Shown here piece after piece: positions 14,633-23,196 of a DNA stretch of 24,980 bases. The first letter of the stretch is position 1; each line of letters opens with the position of its first letter. Position numbers and translations under genes: made by a program. Under the pieces are notes generated by a model. It worked only from the letters and a program-made list of their open reading frames with translations. It was not told the origin of the DNA and ran no database searches. The DNA lies in contig CAZGSV010000044.1 of assembly GCA_964528605.1 (NCBI GenBank), positions 1 through 24,980 on the forward strand, given 5' to 3'. The stretch comes from CAZGSV01 sp964528605. Its GTDB lineage: Bacteria; Armatimonadota; Zipacnadia; CAZGSV01.

Positions 14633-16123
14633 TTAAGGGCTCAACATGCCGGCGAGGCTGTTCGCCAGCAAGGCCATGGAAGCGTCAATCGGCCGCAGCA
14701 GCGGTTGGGGGTAAACGCCTATGAGCAGCACGACGACCATGAGCGGCGCCAGCGACCATATCTCCACCGGCGTCGCGTCCGACAGGTCCGCGTACTGCTC
14801 GTTCGGCGGCCCCAGGAACATGCGCTGAATGGTCCACAGGATGTAAGCCGCCGCGATCAGAATCCCGAGCACTGCCACGCACGCCATCCAGCGCGTATGC
14901 GCCATCTCGAAGGACCCCAGTAGCACCAGCAGTTCGGCCATGAAGCCGCTCAACCCCGGGAGCCCCAGGCTGGCCAGGCCCATGAACATGAAGATGCCGC
15001 AATAGACCGGCATGTACTTGCCCAGCCCGCCAAACCTCCACAGGTCGCGGTGATGGGTACGCTCGTAGATGACGCCGACGAGCAGGAACAAGGCACCCGT
15101 AATGCACCCGTGGGAGAACATCTGCAGCACCGCGCCGTCCAGTCCCTTGGTGGAGGCGGCGGCGACCCCCAGCATCACGAACCCCATGTGACCAATGCTC
15201 GAGTAGGCGATCAACTTCTTCAGATCGCTTTGCGCCAGCGCCACCAGCGACCCGTACACGATGTTGATCAGCGCGATGCCGCCGATGATCCCGGCGTACG
15301 CAGCCGCCGAAGCGGGGAAGAATGTCAGGCTGACGCGCAGCAGACCGTATCCGCCCATCTTCAGCAAGACGCCCGCCAGAATGACGCTGCCCGCCGTCGG
15401 CGCCTCCACGTGCGCGTCGGGAAGCCAGGTGTGGAAGGGGAAGGCCGGAATCTTGATCGCAAACGCGATGTAGAAGGCCCAGAATACCAGGCCCTCGAGC
15501 CGCAACAGCCCCTGCAGCGGCTGCACGCGCGCGATCTGGAGCATGTCAAAGGTGTGTGGGTGCATGTTGAAGTAGCACACCAAGATGCCCAGCAGCATCA
15601 GCACCGAGCCCGCCAACGTGTACAGGAAGAACTTGATCGCAGCGTACTCCCGCCGCGGCCCGCCCCAGACGCCGATGATGAAGTACATCGGCACCAGGCT
15701 GACTTCCCAGAAAATGTAGAAGAGAAAGAGGTCGAGCGCCAGGAAGACGCCGAGCATTCCCGTCTCCAGCAGCAAGAAAAGGAAGAAGTACTCTTTCACC
15801 CGCTCCTCGACGATCACGGAGTAGAGCAAGGAGAGGAAGGTCAAGAGCGCGGTCAGGATCACCATCGGCAGCGACAGGCCGTCCACGCCGAGGAGGTACT
15901 GAACGCCGAGGCTGGGAATCCAGGGCGCCCGCTCCATGAACTGCATCTGCCCCGCGCTCTTGTCGTAGGCCGCATAGAGCCACAGCGACAGCGCCAGGTC
16001 CAGCAGCGCCACCGCACACGCCAACACCTTCATCGGCTGCTTCGCCTCGCGCGGGAAGAAGAGCAGGCCCAGCCCCCCCGCGAGCGGAAGGAAGAGGATG
16101 ACGGACAGAATGGGAAACTCCAT
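14633..16123 (-). CDS. nuoM: NADH-quinone oxidoreductase subunit M
   Basis: 496 residues, ATG at 16123. A proton-pumping antiporter-like subunit of the membrane arm. Diagnostic stretches: 'FLFYIFWEVSLVPMYFIIG' holds the key Glu in FWE; 'RREYAAIKFFLYTLAGS' is the standard NuoM Lys-helix region; 'KIPAFPFHTWLPDAHVEAP' and 'DLKKLIAYSSIGHMGF' follow. TAGGAGGAG (16138-16130) is an excellent ribosome site that includes the nuoL stop codon. The gene is 12 bases after nuoL. Confidence 0.96.
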   Translation of the reverse strand: MEFPILSVILFLPLAGGLGLLFFPREAKQPMKVLACAVALLDLALSLWLYAAYDKSAGQMQFMERAPWIPSLGVQYLLGVDGLSLPMVILTALLTFLSLLYSVIVEERVKEYFFLFLLLETGMLGVFLALDLFLFYIFWEVSLVPMYFIIGVWGGPRREYAAIKFFLYTLAGSVLMLLGILVCYFNMHPHTFDMLQIARVQPLQGLLRLEGLVFWAFYIAFAIKIPAFPFHTWLPDAHVEAPTAGSVILAGVLLKMGGYGLLRVSLTFFPASAAAYAGIIGGIALINIVYGSLVALAQSDLKKLIAYSSIGHMGFVMLGVAAASTKGLDGAVLQMFSHGCITGALFLLVGVIYERTHHRDLWRFGGLGKYMPVYCGIFMFMGLASLGLPGLSGFMAELLVLLGSFEMAHTRWMACVAVLGILIAAAYILWTIQRMFLGPPNEQYADLSDATPVEIWSLAPLMVVVLLIGVYPQPLLRPIDASMALLANSLAGMLSP

Positions 16124-16135
16124 CGCTTGCTCCTC

Positions 16136-18070
16136 CTATGGTCCGAGCCAGCCGATCAAGATGAGCACCAGCGCCCCCGCCGCCAGCCAGAACATGTAGT
16201 CCTGAGCAAAACCCGTCTGCCCGAAACGGCCGACGGCCCCCACCTGGCGCGTGATCCAGCCGATCAGGTTGACCAGCCCATCCACCACGATGTGGTCGAA
16301 GGCGTTGCTCAGCCAACTGGTGCCGACCGCGACCTCGCCCACGCGGTTGACGGCCGCGTCCACCCCGCCCTCGTCCACCCGTCGGAAGAGCAGCGCCAGC
16401 CGCATCCCGGGCCGAATCAGCGCGACCTCATACAGTTCATCCATCCAGTACTTGTTCTTCAGCGTCTTGTAGAGCGGGCGCAGTTTCGCCGCCACTGCGG
16501 CTGGCGACAGCGCCCCGGTCCCGTACATCACGTAGGCCAGCGCAATGCCCCCCAGCGCCGCTGCAACAGACATCGCCATCAGCGGGAGACCCAGCGGCTC
16601 CGGCGACACCTGCTCACCGGCCCCGCCCGCCAGAAAGCCGTGGAACCAGTTGGCCCATGGCGTGCCGACGAAACCGAGCCCCGCTGCTCCCACTGCCAGC
16701 ACCACCATCGGCCAGGTCATCACCCTGGGCGACTCGTGCGCCTCGCCCGCCTTCCTAGGCTGCCCCAGGAACGTCACGACCCCCATCCGCGTCATGTAGA
16801 ACGCTGTCAGGAAAGCGCCGAACAGGCCCAGGCCATACAGCGCCGGGCTCGCCTGGAAGGCCCGCAGCAGAATCTCGTCCTTGCTCCAGAAGCCGGAGAA
16901 AGGCGGCAGCCCCGCAAGCGCCGCCGCGCCGCACAAGAAGACGCCAAAGGTCACCGGCATCCTCCTCGCCAGCCCCCCCAACTCCCACATGTCCTGCCGC
17001 TGGGTCGCGTGGATGATGCTCCCCGCCGCCATGAAGAGCAGCGCCTTGAAGAAGGCGTGCGTGGTCAGGTGGAAGATGCCCGCCACCACGCTGCCAGCGC
17101 CGACACCCAGCATCATGTAGCCCAACTGGCTGATGGTGGAATAGGCGAGCACGCGCTTGATGTCGTTCGTCACCACAGCGATGCTCGCCGCCATCACCGC
17201 GGTTATGGCCCCTATCCAGGCCACGGTCATGAGCGGAACCCCACTCGCCGGCGCCGCCAACAATGGCTCGCAGCGCGCCACCAGATAGACGCCTGCGGCA
17301 ACCATCGTCGCAGCATGGATCAAGGCGCTGACCGGCGTCGGGCCCTCCATCGCGTCCGGTAGCCACACGTGCAGCGGGAACTGCGCTGACTTGCCCACCG
17401 CGCCGCAGAAGATCAAGAGCGCGGCCGCCGTCAACACCCAGTTGGGCAGCGTGTGCCCGGCCGCCATCCGGAACAGCGTTTGCAGGTTCGCCGTGCCCGC
17501 CACCGCCACCAGCAGCAAGATGCCGACGAGGAAGCCAGTGTCCCCGAGCCGTGTGACCAGGAAGGCTTTCTTGCCCGCGCGCGCCGCCGCCGGCCGCTCG
17601 AACCAAAAGCCGATGAGCAGATAGGAACAGAGCCCCACCAACTCCCAGCAGGCGTAGAGCACGATGAGCTGGTCGGCGATGACCAGCCCCAGCATCGCGG
17701 CGGCGAACAGAGAGAGGTAAGCGAAGTAACGCGAGTAGCGCGGGTCCCCGTGCATGTAGCCCATCGAATAGATGAAGATCATCAGCCCCACGAAGGACAC
17801 GACGAGCAACATGACCGCGCTCAGCGGATCCACCAGCACCCCCGCGTGCACACTAACGCCGCCCACGCGGAACCACCTGGCGGAGAAATCGCCGCCCGCC
17901 CCTTGGGCCACCCGCGAGAACACGCCGCACGACACCACCAGCGCCAGCAACATCCCGCCCACCGCGACATAAGCCCCCTGCCCAGGCGCCCTGCGCCCGA
18001 GCATCAGGATCAGCGCGCAGGCCAACAAAGGGAAGAGCGGCGCCAGATACGCGTGTTCCGCAAACGGCAT
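16136..18070 (-). CDS. nuoL: NADH-quinone oxidoreductase subunit L
   Basis: 644 residues, ATG at 18070. The largest antiporter-like subunit and the distal proton channel of complex I. Diagnostic stretches are 'GYMHGDPRYSRYFAYLSLF', 'YACWELVGLCSYLLIGFWF' (Glu in CWE), 'KSAQFPLHVWLPDAMEGPTPV', 'TNDIKRVLAYSTISQLGYMM' and 'GLPPFSGFWSKDEIL'. A long C-terminal hydrophobic region fits the lateral helix and final anchor. The gene is 45 bases after nuoK and has AAGGAG 12 bases before the ATG. The length is at the upper-middle of the family range. Confidence 0.96.
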   Translation of the reverse strand: MPFAEHAYLAPLFPLLACALILMLGRRAPGQGAYVAVGGMLLALVVSCGVFSRVAQGAGGDFSARWFRVGGVSVHAGVLVDPLSAVMLLVVSFVGLMIFIYSMGYMHGDPRYSRYFAYLSLFAAAMLGLVIADQLIVLYACWELVGLCSYLLIGFWFERPAAARAGKKAFLVTRLGDTGFLVGILLLVAVAGTANLQTLFRMAAGHTLPNWVLTAAALLIFCGAVGKSAQFPLHVWLPDAMEGPTPVSALIHAATMVAAGVYLVARCEPLLAAPASGVPLMTVAWIGAITAVMAASIAVVTNDIKRVLAYSTISQLGYMMLGVGAGSVVAGIFHLTTHAFFKALLFMAAGSIIHATQRQDMWELGGLARRMPVTFGVFLCGAAALAGLPPFSGFWSKDEILLRAFQASPALYGLGLFGAFLTAFYMTRMGVVTFLGQPRKAGEAHESPRVMTWPMVVLAVGAAGLGFVGTPWANWFHGFLAGGAGEQVSPEPLGLPLMAMSVAAALGGIALAYVMYGTGALSPAAVAAKLRPLYKTLKNKYWMDELYEVALIRPGMRLALLFRRVDEGGVDAAVNRVGEVAVGTSWLSNAFDHIVVDGLVNLIGWITRQVGAVGRFGQTGFAQDYMFWLAAGALVLILIGWLGP

Positions 18071-18115
18071 CTTACGCCCGTCTCTCCTTCACGACGGCCT
18101 CGCGCAGCCCGGCGC

Positions 18116-18424
18116 TCACCATTTCAGCAAGTTCACCTCGTCCGCCTCGACCGTGCGCCGGGTGCGGAAGATGCAGAGAATCAGCGCCAGCCCGACCGCC
18201 GCCTCGCACGCGGCCACCGTGATCACGAAGACCACGAACACCTGGCCGGACAGCCCCGCCTGCGGCACGAAGCGCGAGAAGGCAACGAAGTTGATGTTGA
18301 CCGCGTTGAGCATCAACTCGATCGCCATCAGGATGCCGATGGCGTTGCGCCGCGTCAGCGCCCCGTACAGGCCGATGACGAAGAGCAACGCCGCCAGTAA
18401 CAGATAGTGGTGCAGCGTGATCAT
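18116..18424 (-). CDS. nuoK: NADH-quinone oxidoreductase subunit K
   Basis: 102 residues, ATG at 18424, standard NuoK length with three transmembrane helices. Helix 2 carries the conserved glutamate in 'GILMAIELMLNAVNINFVAF', and helix 3 the second in 'VAACEAAVGLALIL'. Both are part of the membrane-arm proton route. The start overlaps the nuoJ stop (ATGA at 18424-18421), indicating coupled translation. Confidence 0.95.
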   Translation of the reverse strand: MITLHHYLLLAALLFVIGLYGALTRRNAIGILMAIELMLNAVNINFVAFSRFVPQAGLSGQVFVVFVITVAACEAAVGLALILCIFRTRRTVEADEVNLLKW

Positions 18425-18927
18425 GGCTCGGGGTCCCTGCGCGCCAGCACGATGGCCGCAATCATCGCCATCACCAGTAGCACCGAGGCGACCTCAAAGG
18501 GCACCAGATAGGTGGTGAGCAACTGCTCACCCACGGCAGCCGTGGTCGGCCCCAAGTCGGGGAGGGTGTCGCTGCGAATGCTGGGGAAGCCCGCCCGCGA
18601 CAAGTGCACCAGCACCGCAAGCATCACTATGCTGCCCACCATAGGCAGCACGCCGTGCTTGGTGAGGTGCTGCTGCGCCTGCCCCCCCACCCACCGCTGC
18701 GTCAGCATCACGGCGAACAGCAGCAGCGACACCACCGCCCCCGCGTAGATCAGCACTTGCACCGCCGCCAGGAAGTCCGCCCCCATCAACCCGAACAGCC
18801 CCGCCACGCACAACAGGCAAAGCGCCAACCACAACGCGGAGTGGAAGATGCGCTTGGCCACCACCACCATTACCGCCGCCAAGAGCGCCAGCGCCCCGAA
18901 GAAGTAGAAGAACACCACCGCTGGCAT
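18421..18927 (-). CDS. nuoJ: NADH-quinone oxidoreductase subunit J
   Basis: 168 residues, ATG at 18927, 3 bases after the nuoI stop. It has five hydrophobic helices, with the typical 'ALCLLCVAGLFGLMGADFLAAVQVLIYAGAVVSLLLFAVML' region (given in parts: GADFLAA, QVLIYAGAV), which includes the helix-3 pi-bulge area of ND6/NuoJ. It sits between the Q-module and the antiporter subunits in complex I. Confidence 0.94.
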   Translation of the reverse strand: MPAVVFFYFFGALALLAAVMVVVAKRIFHSALWLALCLLCVAGLFGLMGADFLAAVQVLIYAGAVVSLLLFAVMLTQRWVGGQAQQHLTKHGVLPMVGSIVMLAVLVHLSRAGFPSIRSDTLPDLGPTTAAVGEQLLTTYLVPFEVASVLLVMAMIAAIVLARRDPEP

Positions 18928-18930
18928 CGC

Positions 18931-19413
18931 TCAGCGCACGCTCCCAAACGGCGTCTTGGGCTCCTCGTACTTGGCGACCACCGGGTTGCGATAGACGTAG
19001 AGCAACTTGCCCCGGTCGTAACTCGACAACTCGTAGTCGCGCAGAAAGGTCAGGCAGTTGACCGGGCACGTCTCCACGCAGAAGCCACAGTTGACGCACA
19101 TCCCCCAGTCTATGCGGTACTCGCTAACCGTGCGCTTGCGCTTCTTGGGCTCGTCCCAAGTGACGTCCGCGGCATCAAAGGAAATGCAGTCGGCGGGACA
19201 CACCCGCACGCAGGCCTCACACGCAATGCAAGCGGTCCCGCCCAACTCGGGCGTGTCGAGCATCACCACCTGCCCTCGGAAGCGCTCCGACAAGGGCAGC
19301 CGCTCGTAGGGGTATTGCACCGTGGTCGGCCGCTCAAGAGTGTTGTGCAGGGTGACGCGCAGCCCCCCCCAGACGCTCTGTAGGGCGTGCGCGATGGCGT
19401 GCAGGAACCTCAT
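18931..19413 (-). CDS. nuoI: NADH-quinone oxidoreductase subunit I (2x[4Fe-4S])
   Basis: 160 residues, ATG at 19413, overlapping the nuoH stop as ATGA (19413-19410). Two classic ferredoxin-type cluster motifs are present, C62-IA-C65-EA-C68-VRV-C72-P and C106-VN-C109-GF-C112-VET-C116-P. These bind clusters N6a and N6b, which pass electrons towards NuoB. A longer open frame runs upstream through nuoH, but the ATG gives the normal NuoI size and N-terminus (MRFLHAIAHALQSVWGGL), so the extension is rejected. Confidence 0.96.
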   Translation of the reverse strand: MRFLHAIAHALQSVWGGLRVTLHNTLERPTTVQYPYERLPLSERFRGQVVMLDTPELGGTACIACEACVRVCPADCISFDAADVTWDEPKKRKRTVSEYRIDWGMCVNCGFCVETCPVNCLTFLRDYELSSYDRGKLLYVYRNPVVAKYEEPKTPFGSVR

Positions 19414-20564
19414 GGCAGCCTCACCAAGGCCAGCGCCGCCGCTATCAGCACCAGCGCCAGCGAACACGGCAGCAGCACCTTCCACGCCAGCGCGGTCAGT
19501 TGATCCACCCGCACCCGCGGCAAAGTCCACCGCACCCACATCACGAACAGCACCAGCGCGTAGGACTTGATGAGAAACCACAGCACGCCCAGGAACGCCG
19601 GCCCCGGGCCCAGCCACCCGCCCAAGAACACCGTGGCCCCTATCGCGCACATGGCGAACATGTGCCCGTACTCCCCCAGGAAGAACCAGGCAAACTTCAT
19701 CCCCGAATACTCGGTGTGGAAGCCGGCCACCAACTCCGACTCCGCCTCCGGCAGGTCGAAGGGAACCCGGTTCACCTCCGCCATGGTCGCAATGATGAAG
19801 ACGAGAAAGACCAGCGGCCCCAGCGGCATGCGCAAGATCAGCCAAGAGAATGGACTCCAGCACCAGGCCTGCGGCCCGCGCTGGCTCTCCACTATCCCTT
19901 GCAGGTCCATGCGCGGCTCGCCGGTGCCCATGCCCGCCAGCAACATCACCGCCACCAGCGAGAGCACCATCGGCACCTCGTAACTGATCATCTGCGAGGC
20001 CGCACGCAACGCGCCCAACAGCGTGTACTTGTTGTTGGCGCTCCAGCCCCCCATCATCACCGCCAGCACGCCGATGGAGGACACCGCCAGCACATACAGC
20101 AGCCCGATGTTGAGGTTCGCCGCCGCCCAGTCGCGCGAGAACGGAACCACTACATAGATCATGACAACCGGCACGAACACAATGATGGGCGCCAGCGTGA
20201 ACACCCAGCGGTCCGCCGCAGCCGGTATCACGTCCTCCTTGAAGAACAACTTCAGCGCATCGGCTACCGTCTGCGCCCACCCGTGCGGCCGCCCGACCCG
20301 CATTGGCCCCAGCCGCCTCTGGATGCGACCCGCGTACTTCCGCTCCAGCCACACCAAGAAGAGCACCGTGACCAGGACGAAAACCAAGATGAAGACGATC
20401 TTGAGCAACGCCGCGATCCACAGCGCCGCCACTGGCGGAATCCTCAGCCGCTGCAGCATCGTCTGAATCGGCGCCAGCGGCACTACGTAGGTGAACCAGA
20501 GGTGCACCATGAACTGCCAGATGCGCTCCAGCAGCGCCACGATCGGCTGCAGGCGCTCCCTCAC
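19410..20564 (-). CDS. nuoH: NADH-quinone oxidoreductase subunit H
   Basis: 384 residues, GTG at 20564, overlapping the nuoD stop as GTGA. NuoH anchors the Q-module and forms the entrance of the quinone chamber. Conserved parts are 'WLERKYAGRIQRRLGPMRVG', 'ADALKLFFKED', 'QMISYEVPMVLSL', 'AEVNRVPFDLPEAESELVAG' and 'FHTEYSGMKFAWFFLGEY'. The first 45 residues (MRERLQPIVALLERIWQFM onward) lie before the usual start of the family's first helix. They add an extra hydrophobic segment, so the protein is longer than the typical 330-350 residues. Either this is a real extension or a start further in is used. Confidence 0.95.
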   Translation of the reverse strand: MRERLQPIVALLERIWQFMVHLWFTYVVPLAPIQTMLQRLRIPPVAALWIAALLKIVFILVFVLVTVLFLVWLERKYAGRIQRRLGPMRVGRPHGWAQTVADALKLFFKEDVIPAAADRWVFTLAPIIVFVPVVMIYVVVPFSRDWAAANLNIGLLYVLAVSSIGVLAVMMGGWSANNKYTLLGALRAASQMISYEVPMVLSLVAVMLLAGMGTGEPRMDLQGIVESQRGPQAWCWSPFSWLILRMPLGPLVFLVFIIATMAEVNRVPFDLPEAESELVAGFHTEYSGMKFAWFFLGEYGHMFAMCAIGATVFLGGWLGPGPAFLGVLWFLIKSYALVLFVMWVRWTLPRVRVDQLTALAWKVLLPCSLALVLIAAALALVRLP

Positions 20565-21697
20565 CGGTCCACCTCGCCCAGCAGAATGTCAATGCTCCCC
20601 AGCACCGCGACCAAATCCGCTACCTTGCCTCCCACCAGCATCTGCGGCAGCGCCGCCACGTGGATGAACGAGGGCCCGCGAATCTTCACCCGATACGGCC
20701 TCTCGCTGCCGTCGCTGACCACGTAATAACCGACGTCGCCCTTGCTGCCTTCTACGTGCCCGTAGGCGGCCCCGACCGGGGGCTTGATGACCCGCGGCGC
20801 CTTGGCCCGGTACTCGCCCTCAGGCAGCCCTTCGACCGCTTGCCGAATGATGCGCAGCGACTGCCGCATCTCCTGCAAGCGCACCCAGTAGCGATCGAAG
20901 GTATCGCCTTGCTGGCCCACCGGAATGTCAAACTCAAAATCGTCGTAGGAGGAATACGGCTCCGCCTTGCGCACGTCGTAGCGGAAACCCGTGGCGCGCA
21001 GGTTCGGCCCACTCAGGCCTATGTCCAGCGCCGCCCCCGTGGCAATGCGCCCGACGCCCTTCGTCCGCTGCACGAAGATCTCGTTCCCGGTCAGCAACCC
21101 GTCGTACTCGTTGATGCGCTCGCTGAAATAGTCCACGTACTTCAGCACGCGTTGGTCAAAGCCCGGCTGCGCGTCCCAGTTCACGCCGCCGATGCACAGA
21201 TAGTTGTGCGTCAGCCGCTGCCCGCTCACTTCGTCCAGCAAATCGAGCACCGGCTCGCGGTCCCGAAAGCCGTAAAGAAACACGGTGGTCGCCCCCAAAT
21301 CGTTGCCGAACGTGGCAACGAAGATCAGGTGGCTGGCGATACGCTGTAGTTCGGCCGCGATTACGCGCAGGTACTGCGCCCGTTTCGGCACCTCGACCTG
21401 GAGCAACTTCTCCACCGCCAGCACGTAGCCGAACTCGTTGGTGACGGCCGACACGTAGTCCAGGCGATCCGTGTAGACCACGTTCTGGGCATAGGTGTGC
21501 CTTTCCATCAACTCCTCGATGCCCCGGTGCAGGTAACCGATGTCCGGCTGCGCGCCCGCTATCGTCTCGCCGTCCAGCCGCACGATCAGGCGCAGCACCC
21601 CGTGCGTGCTCGGGTGCTGCGGGCCGAAGTTGACCGTGAGGTCCTCAAAACCGCCGCTCTCCGCCGAGCCGCCGCCCCGCTCCAAGGCCTCACTCAC
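20561..21697 (-). CDS. nuoD: NADH-quinone oxidoreductase subunit D (49 kDa)
   Basis: 378 residues from the GTG at 21697, inside the end of nuoC (8-base overlap). A longer frame reaches 21799, but the extra residues are Arg/Cys-rich and unlike NuoD. NuoD forms the quinone site with NuoB. The quinone-binding loop 'FGPQHPSTHGVLR' is present with the conserved His, and the region 'YTDRLDYVSAVTNEFGY' carries the conserved Tyr. Others are 'GIEELMERHTYAQNV', 'SGPNLRATG', 'EPYSSYDDFEFDIPVG' and the C-terminal 'GSIDILLGEVDR'. The GTG has only a modest ribosome site (GAGGG close to it), so the exact start is less certain than the gene. Confidence 0.95.
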   Translation of the reverse strand: MSEALERGGGSAESGGFEDLTVNFGPQHPSTHGVLRLIVRLDGETIAGAQPDIGYLHRGIEELMERHTYAQNVVYTDRLDYVSAVTNEFGYVLAVEKLLQVEVPKRAQYLRVIAAELQRIASHLIFVATFGNDLGATTVFLYGFRDREPVLDLLDEVSGQRLTHNYLCIGGVNWDAQPGFDQRVLKYVDYFSERINEYDGLLTGNEIFVQRTKGVGRIATGAALDIGLSGPNLRATGFRYDVRKAEPYSSYDDFEFDIPVGQQGDTFDRYWVRLQEMRQSLRIIRQAVEGLPEGEYRAKAPRVIKPPVGAAYGHVEGSKGDVGYYVVSDGSERPYRVKIRGPSFIHVAALPQMLVGGKVADLVAVLGSIDILLGEVDR

Positions 21698-22202
21698 CGC
21701 CCTCGCCGCCCTTGTCCAGCCAGCCCCGCTCACGCAGCCCCCGGAACTTCGGCGCCTGCTTGCGCACCTCGTAGTCCTTGCGCAGCGGGTGACCCTCAAA
21801 CTCCTCCGGCAATAGTATGCGGCGCAGGTCCGGATGCCCTTCGAAAGCGATGCCGAACAGGTCGAACGTTTCCCGCTCGTGCCAGTTGGCGCCCGAGTAC
21901 ACCCCGGTCAGCGTGGCCACCCCCTCGCCCTCGCGCGCAACGCGCGTGCGCAAGAACACCATCGCCACCCGCTCTAGGTTCTGCAGACAGTAGAGCACCT
22001 CGAAGTGGTCGCCCCGGTCCACCGCCGTCACGAACGAGAAGTAATGGAAGGGCAGCCCCGGCAGACTCTTCAGCGCCCGCGCCGCCTCCGGCACGACGGC
22101 CTTCTCGAGAGTCAGGTAGCATAGCTCGCCTTCCAACGAGAGCGCCTCGGCCCACTCCGGGTGCTCTCGCGCGAGCGTACCCTTTAGCTCTTGCGCGTGC
22201 AT
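21690..22202 (-). CDS. nuoC: NADH-quinone oxidoreductase subunit C (30 kDa)
   Basis: 170 residues from the ATG at 22202. It packs against NuoD in the Q-module. The family signature is clear: 'YLTLEKAVVPEAARALK', 'FHYFSFVTAVDRGDHFEVLY', 'GANWHERETFDLFGIAFEGHPDLRRILLPEEFEGHPLRKDY' (in parts: HERETFDLFGI, LRRILLP, GHPLRKDY). NuoC and NuoD are separate genes here, not fused. A GTG at 22271, just after nuoB, would add 23 residues of Pro/Arg/Thr-rich sequence unlike NuoC, so the ATG is preferred. Neither start has a strong ribosome site. Confidence 0.93.
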   Translation of the reverse strand: MHAQELKGTLAREHPEWAEALSLEGELCYLTLEKAVVPEAARALKSLPGLPFHYFSFVTAVDRGDHFEVLYCLQNLERVAMVFLRTRVAREGEGVATLTGVYSGANWHERETFDLFGIAFEGHPDLRRILLPEEFEGHPLRKDYEVRKQAPKFRGLRERGWLDKGGEGGE

Positions 22203-22273
22203 CAGTGTTGGTTGCGTGCGACTCTCGCGGCGATCGCCGGGCGTCGTTGGTGGCCGAGCGGGAGGCCGCACGC

Positions 22274-22771
22274 CTACGCCTTCGCGGTCAGCGGCTTGTC
22301 CTTCCTGATTCTCTCCTGCAACTTCATGAAGGCGTGCATCAGCTCTTCCGGGCGGGGGGGGCAGCCGGGCACGTAGACGTCCACGGGGATCACCAGATCA
22401 ACGCCGTTCACCACCGAATAGGAATCGTGAAAGAACCCTCCCGACACCGCGCAGGCGCCCATCGCCACCACGTAGCGCGGCTCCGCCATCTGCTCGTAGA
22501 GCAACTTCAGCCGCGGCGCCATCTTCTCGGTGAGCGTGCCCGCCACGATCATCACGTCCGATTGCCGCGGCGTTACCCGATAGGCAATGCCGAACCGGTC
22601 GAAGTCGAAGCGCGAAGCCCAGGTCGCCATCATCTCAATCGCGCAGCAGGCCAGTCCGAACAACATCGGCCACAGCGAAGAGCGACGGCTCCAGTTCATC
22701 ACGTACTCAATAGGAATCAGCACCGCACGGAGCGGCCCCAACTGCTCCACCGTGAACGGCCCGCTCTTCAC
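22274..22771 (-). CDS. nuoB: NADH-quinone oxidoreductase subunit B (N2 cluster)
   Basis: 165 residues from the GTG at 22771, which overlaps the nuoA stop as GTGA and has GGAG 8 bases upstream. A GTG at 22780 touches that site, and the longer open frame to 22891 runs through nuoA, so both are rejected. NuoB carries the terminal cluster N2, which gives electrons to quinone. Ligands are the tandem C42-C43 in GLACCAIEMM, C107 in GACAVSGG and C137 in VPGCPPRPE. Other conserved stretches are 'RFDFDRFGIAYRVTPRQSD' and 'AGTLTEKMAPRLKLLYEQM'. All four cysteine positions are intact. Confidence 0.96.
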   Translation of the reverse strand: MKSGPFTVEQLGPLRAVLIPIEYVMNWSRRSSLWPMLFGLACCAIEMMATWASRFDFDRFGIAYRVTPRQSDVMIVAGTLTEKMAPRLKLLYEQMAEPRYVVAMGACAVSGGFFHDSYSVVNGVDLVIPVDVYVPGCPPRPEELMHAFMKLQERIRKDKPLTAKA

Positions 22772-23127
22772 CGTACCCACTCCAGCGCGCGCTTGCGCCA
22801 AGCGTACGCCAGGCCTATCGCCAGTATCACGATGAAGACCGCACCCTCGAGAAAGGCCAGCCAGCCAACCTTCCCCAGCGCCATCGCCCACGGAATCAGG
22901 AAGATCGCCTCCACATCAAAGAGCACGAACAGCAGAGCCACCACGTAGAAGTGCACGTCGAACATTACCCAGGACTGCCCCACCGGCGGCTCGCCGCATT
23001 CGTAGGTGCGGCGCTTGGTCTCGTCCGGGTGATAAGGGCGGAATATGGCCGACACCAAGAAGGTGGCGAGGCCAAACAGAACCCCCACCATGGCCGCCAC
23101 CAGGACGTGAACGTATCCCGCACTCAT
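22768..23127 (-). CDS. nuoA: NADH-quinone oxidoreductase subunit A
   Basis: 119 residues, ATG at 23127. A small three-helix subunit, with the family signature RRTYECGEPPVGQSWVMFDVHFY (given in parts: YECGEP, FDVHFY) and the acidic pair in 'LFVLFDVEAIFLIPWA'. An open frame continues upstream to 23520, but that part does not resemble NuoA and crosses the predicted promoter. It is the first gene of the operon. The only candidate ribosome site (AGGGTG) lies in the loop side of a small hairpin next to the start. Confidence 0.95.
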   Translation of the reverse strand: MSAGYVHVLVAAMVGVLFGLATFLVSAIFRPYHPDETKRRTYECGEPPVGQSWVMFDVHFYVVALLFVLFDVEAIFLIPWAMALGKVGWLAFLEGAVFIVILAIGLAYAWRKRALEWVR

Positions 23128-23128
23128 G

Positions 23129-23145
23129 GTCAGAAACACCCTGAC
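23129..23145 (-). promoter_or_regulatory. Small hairpin over the nuoA ribosome site
   Basis: On the minus strand, GTCAG (23145-23141) pairs with CTGAC (23133-23129) around a 7-base loop GGTGTTT, one base before the nuoA ATG. It covers the AGGGTG that would act as ribosome site, so folding could lower initiation. The stem is only 5 pairs. Confidence 0.3.
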
Positions 23146-23196
23146 GGGGGGAGATTCGGCCACGGCGCGAAGCCGTCGCCGCAGTGCCTGGAATTG

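Noticed and set aside
15050..17362. 770-codon open frame on the plus strand opposite nuoM/nuoL
   Set aside because: It is a mirror of two clear membrane-protein genes in GC-rich DNA. The product is Gln/His/Arg-rich with no domain.
18931..20592. A 553-codon frame that would make NuoI part of a large fusion
   Set aside because: The extra part overlaps nuoH and has no NuoI-like content. The ATG at 19413 gives the exact family length and an ATGA overlap.
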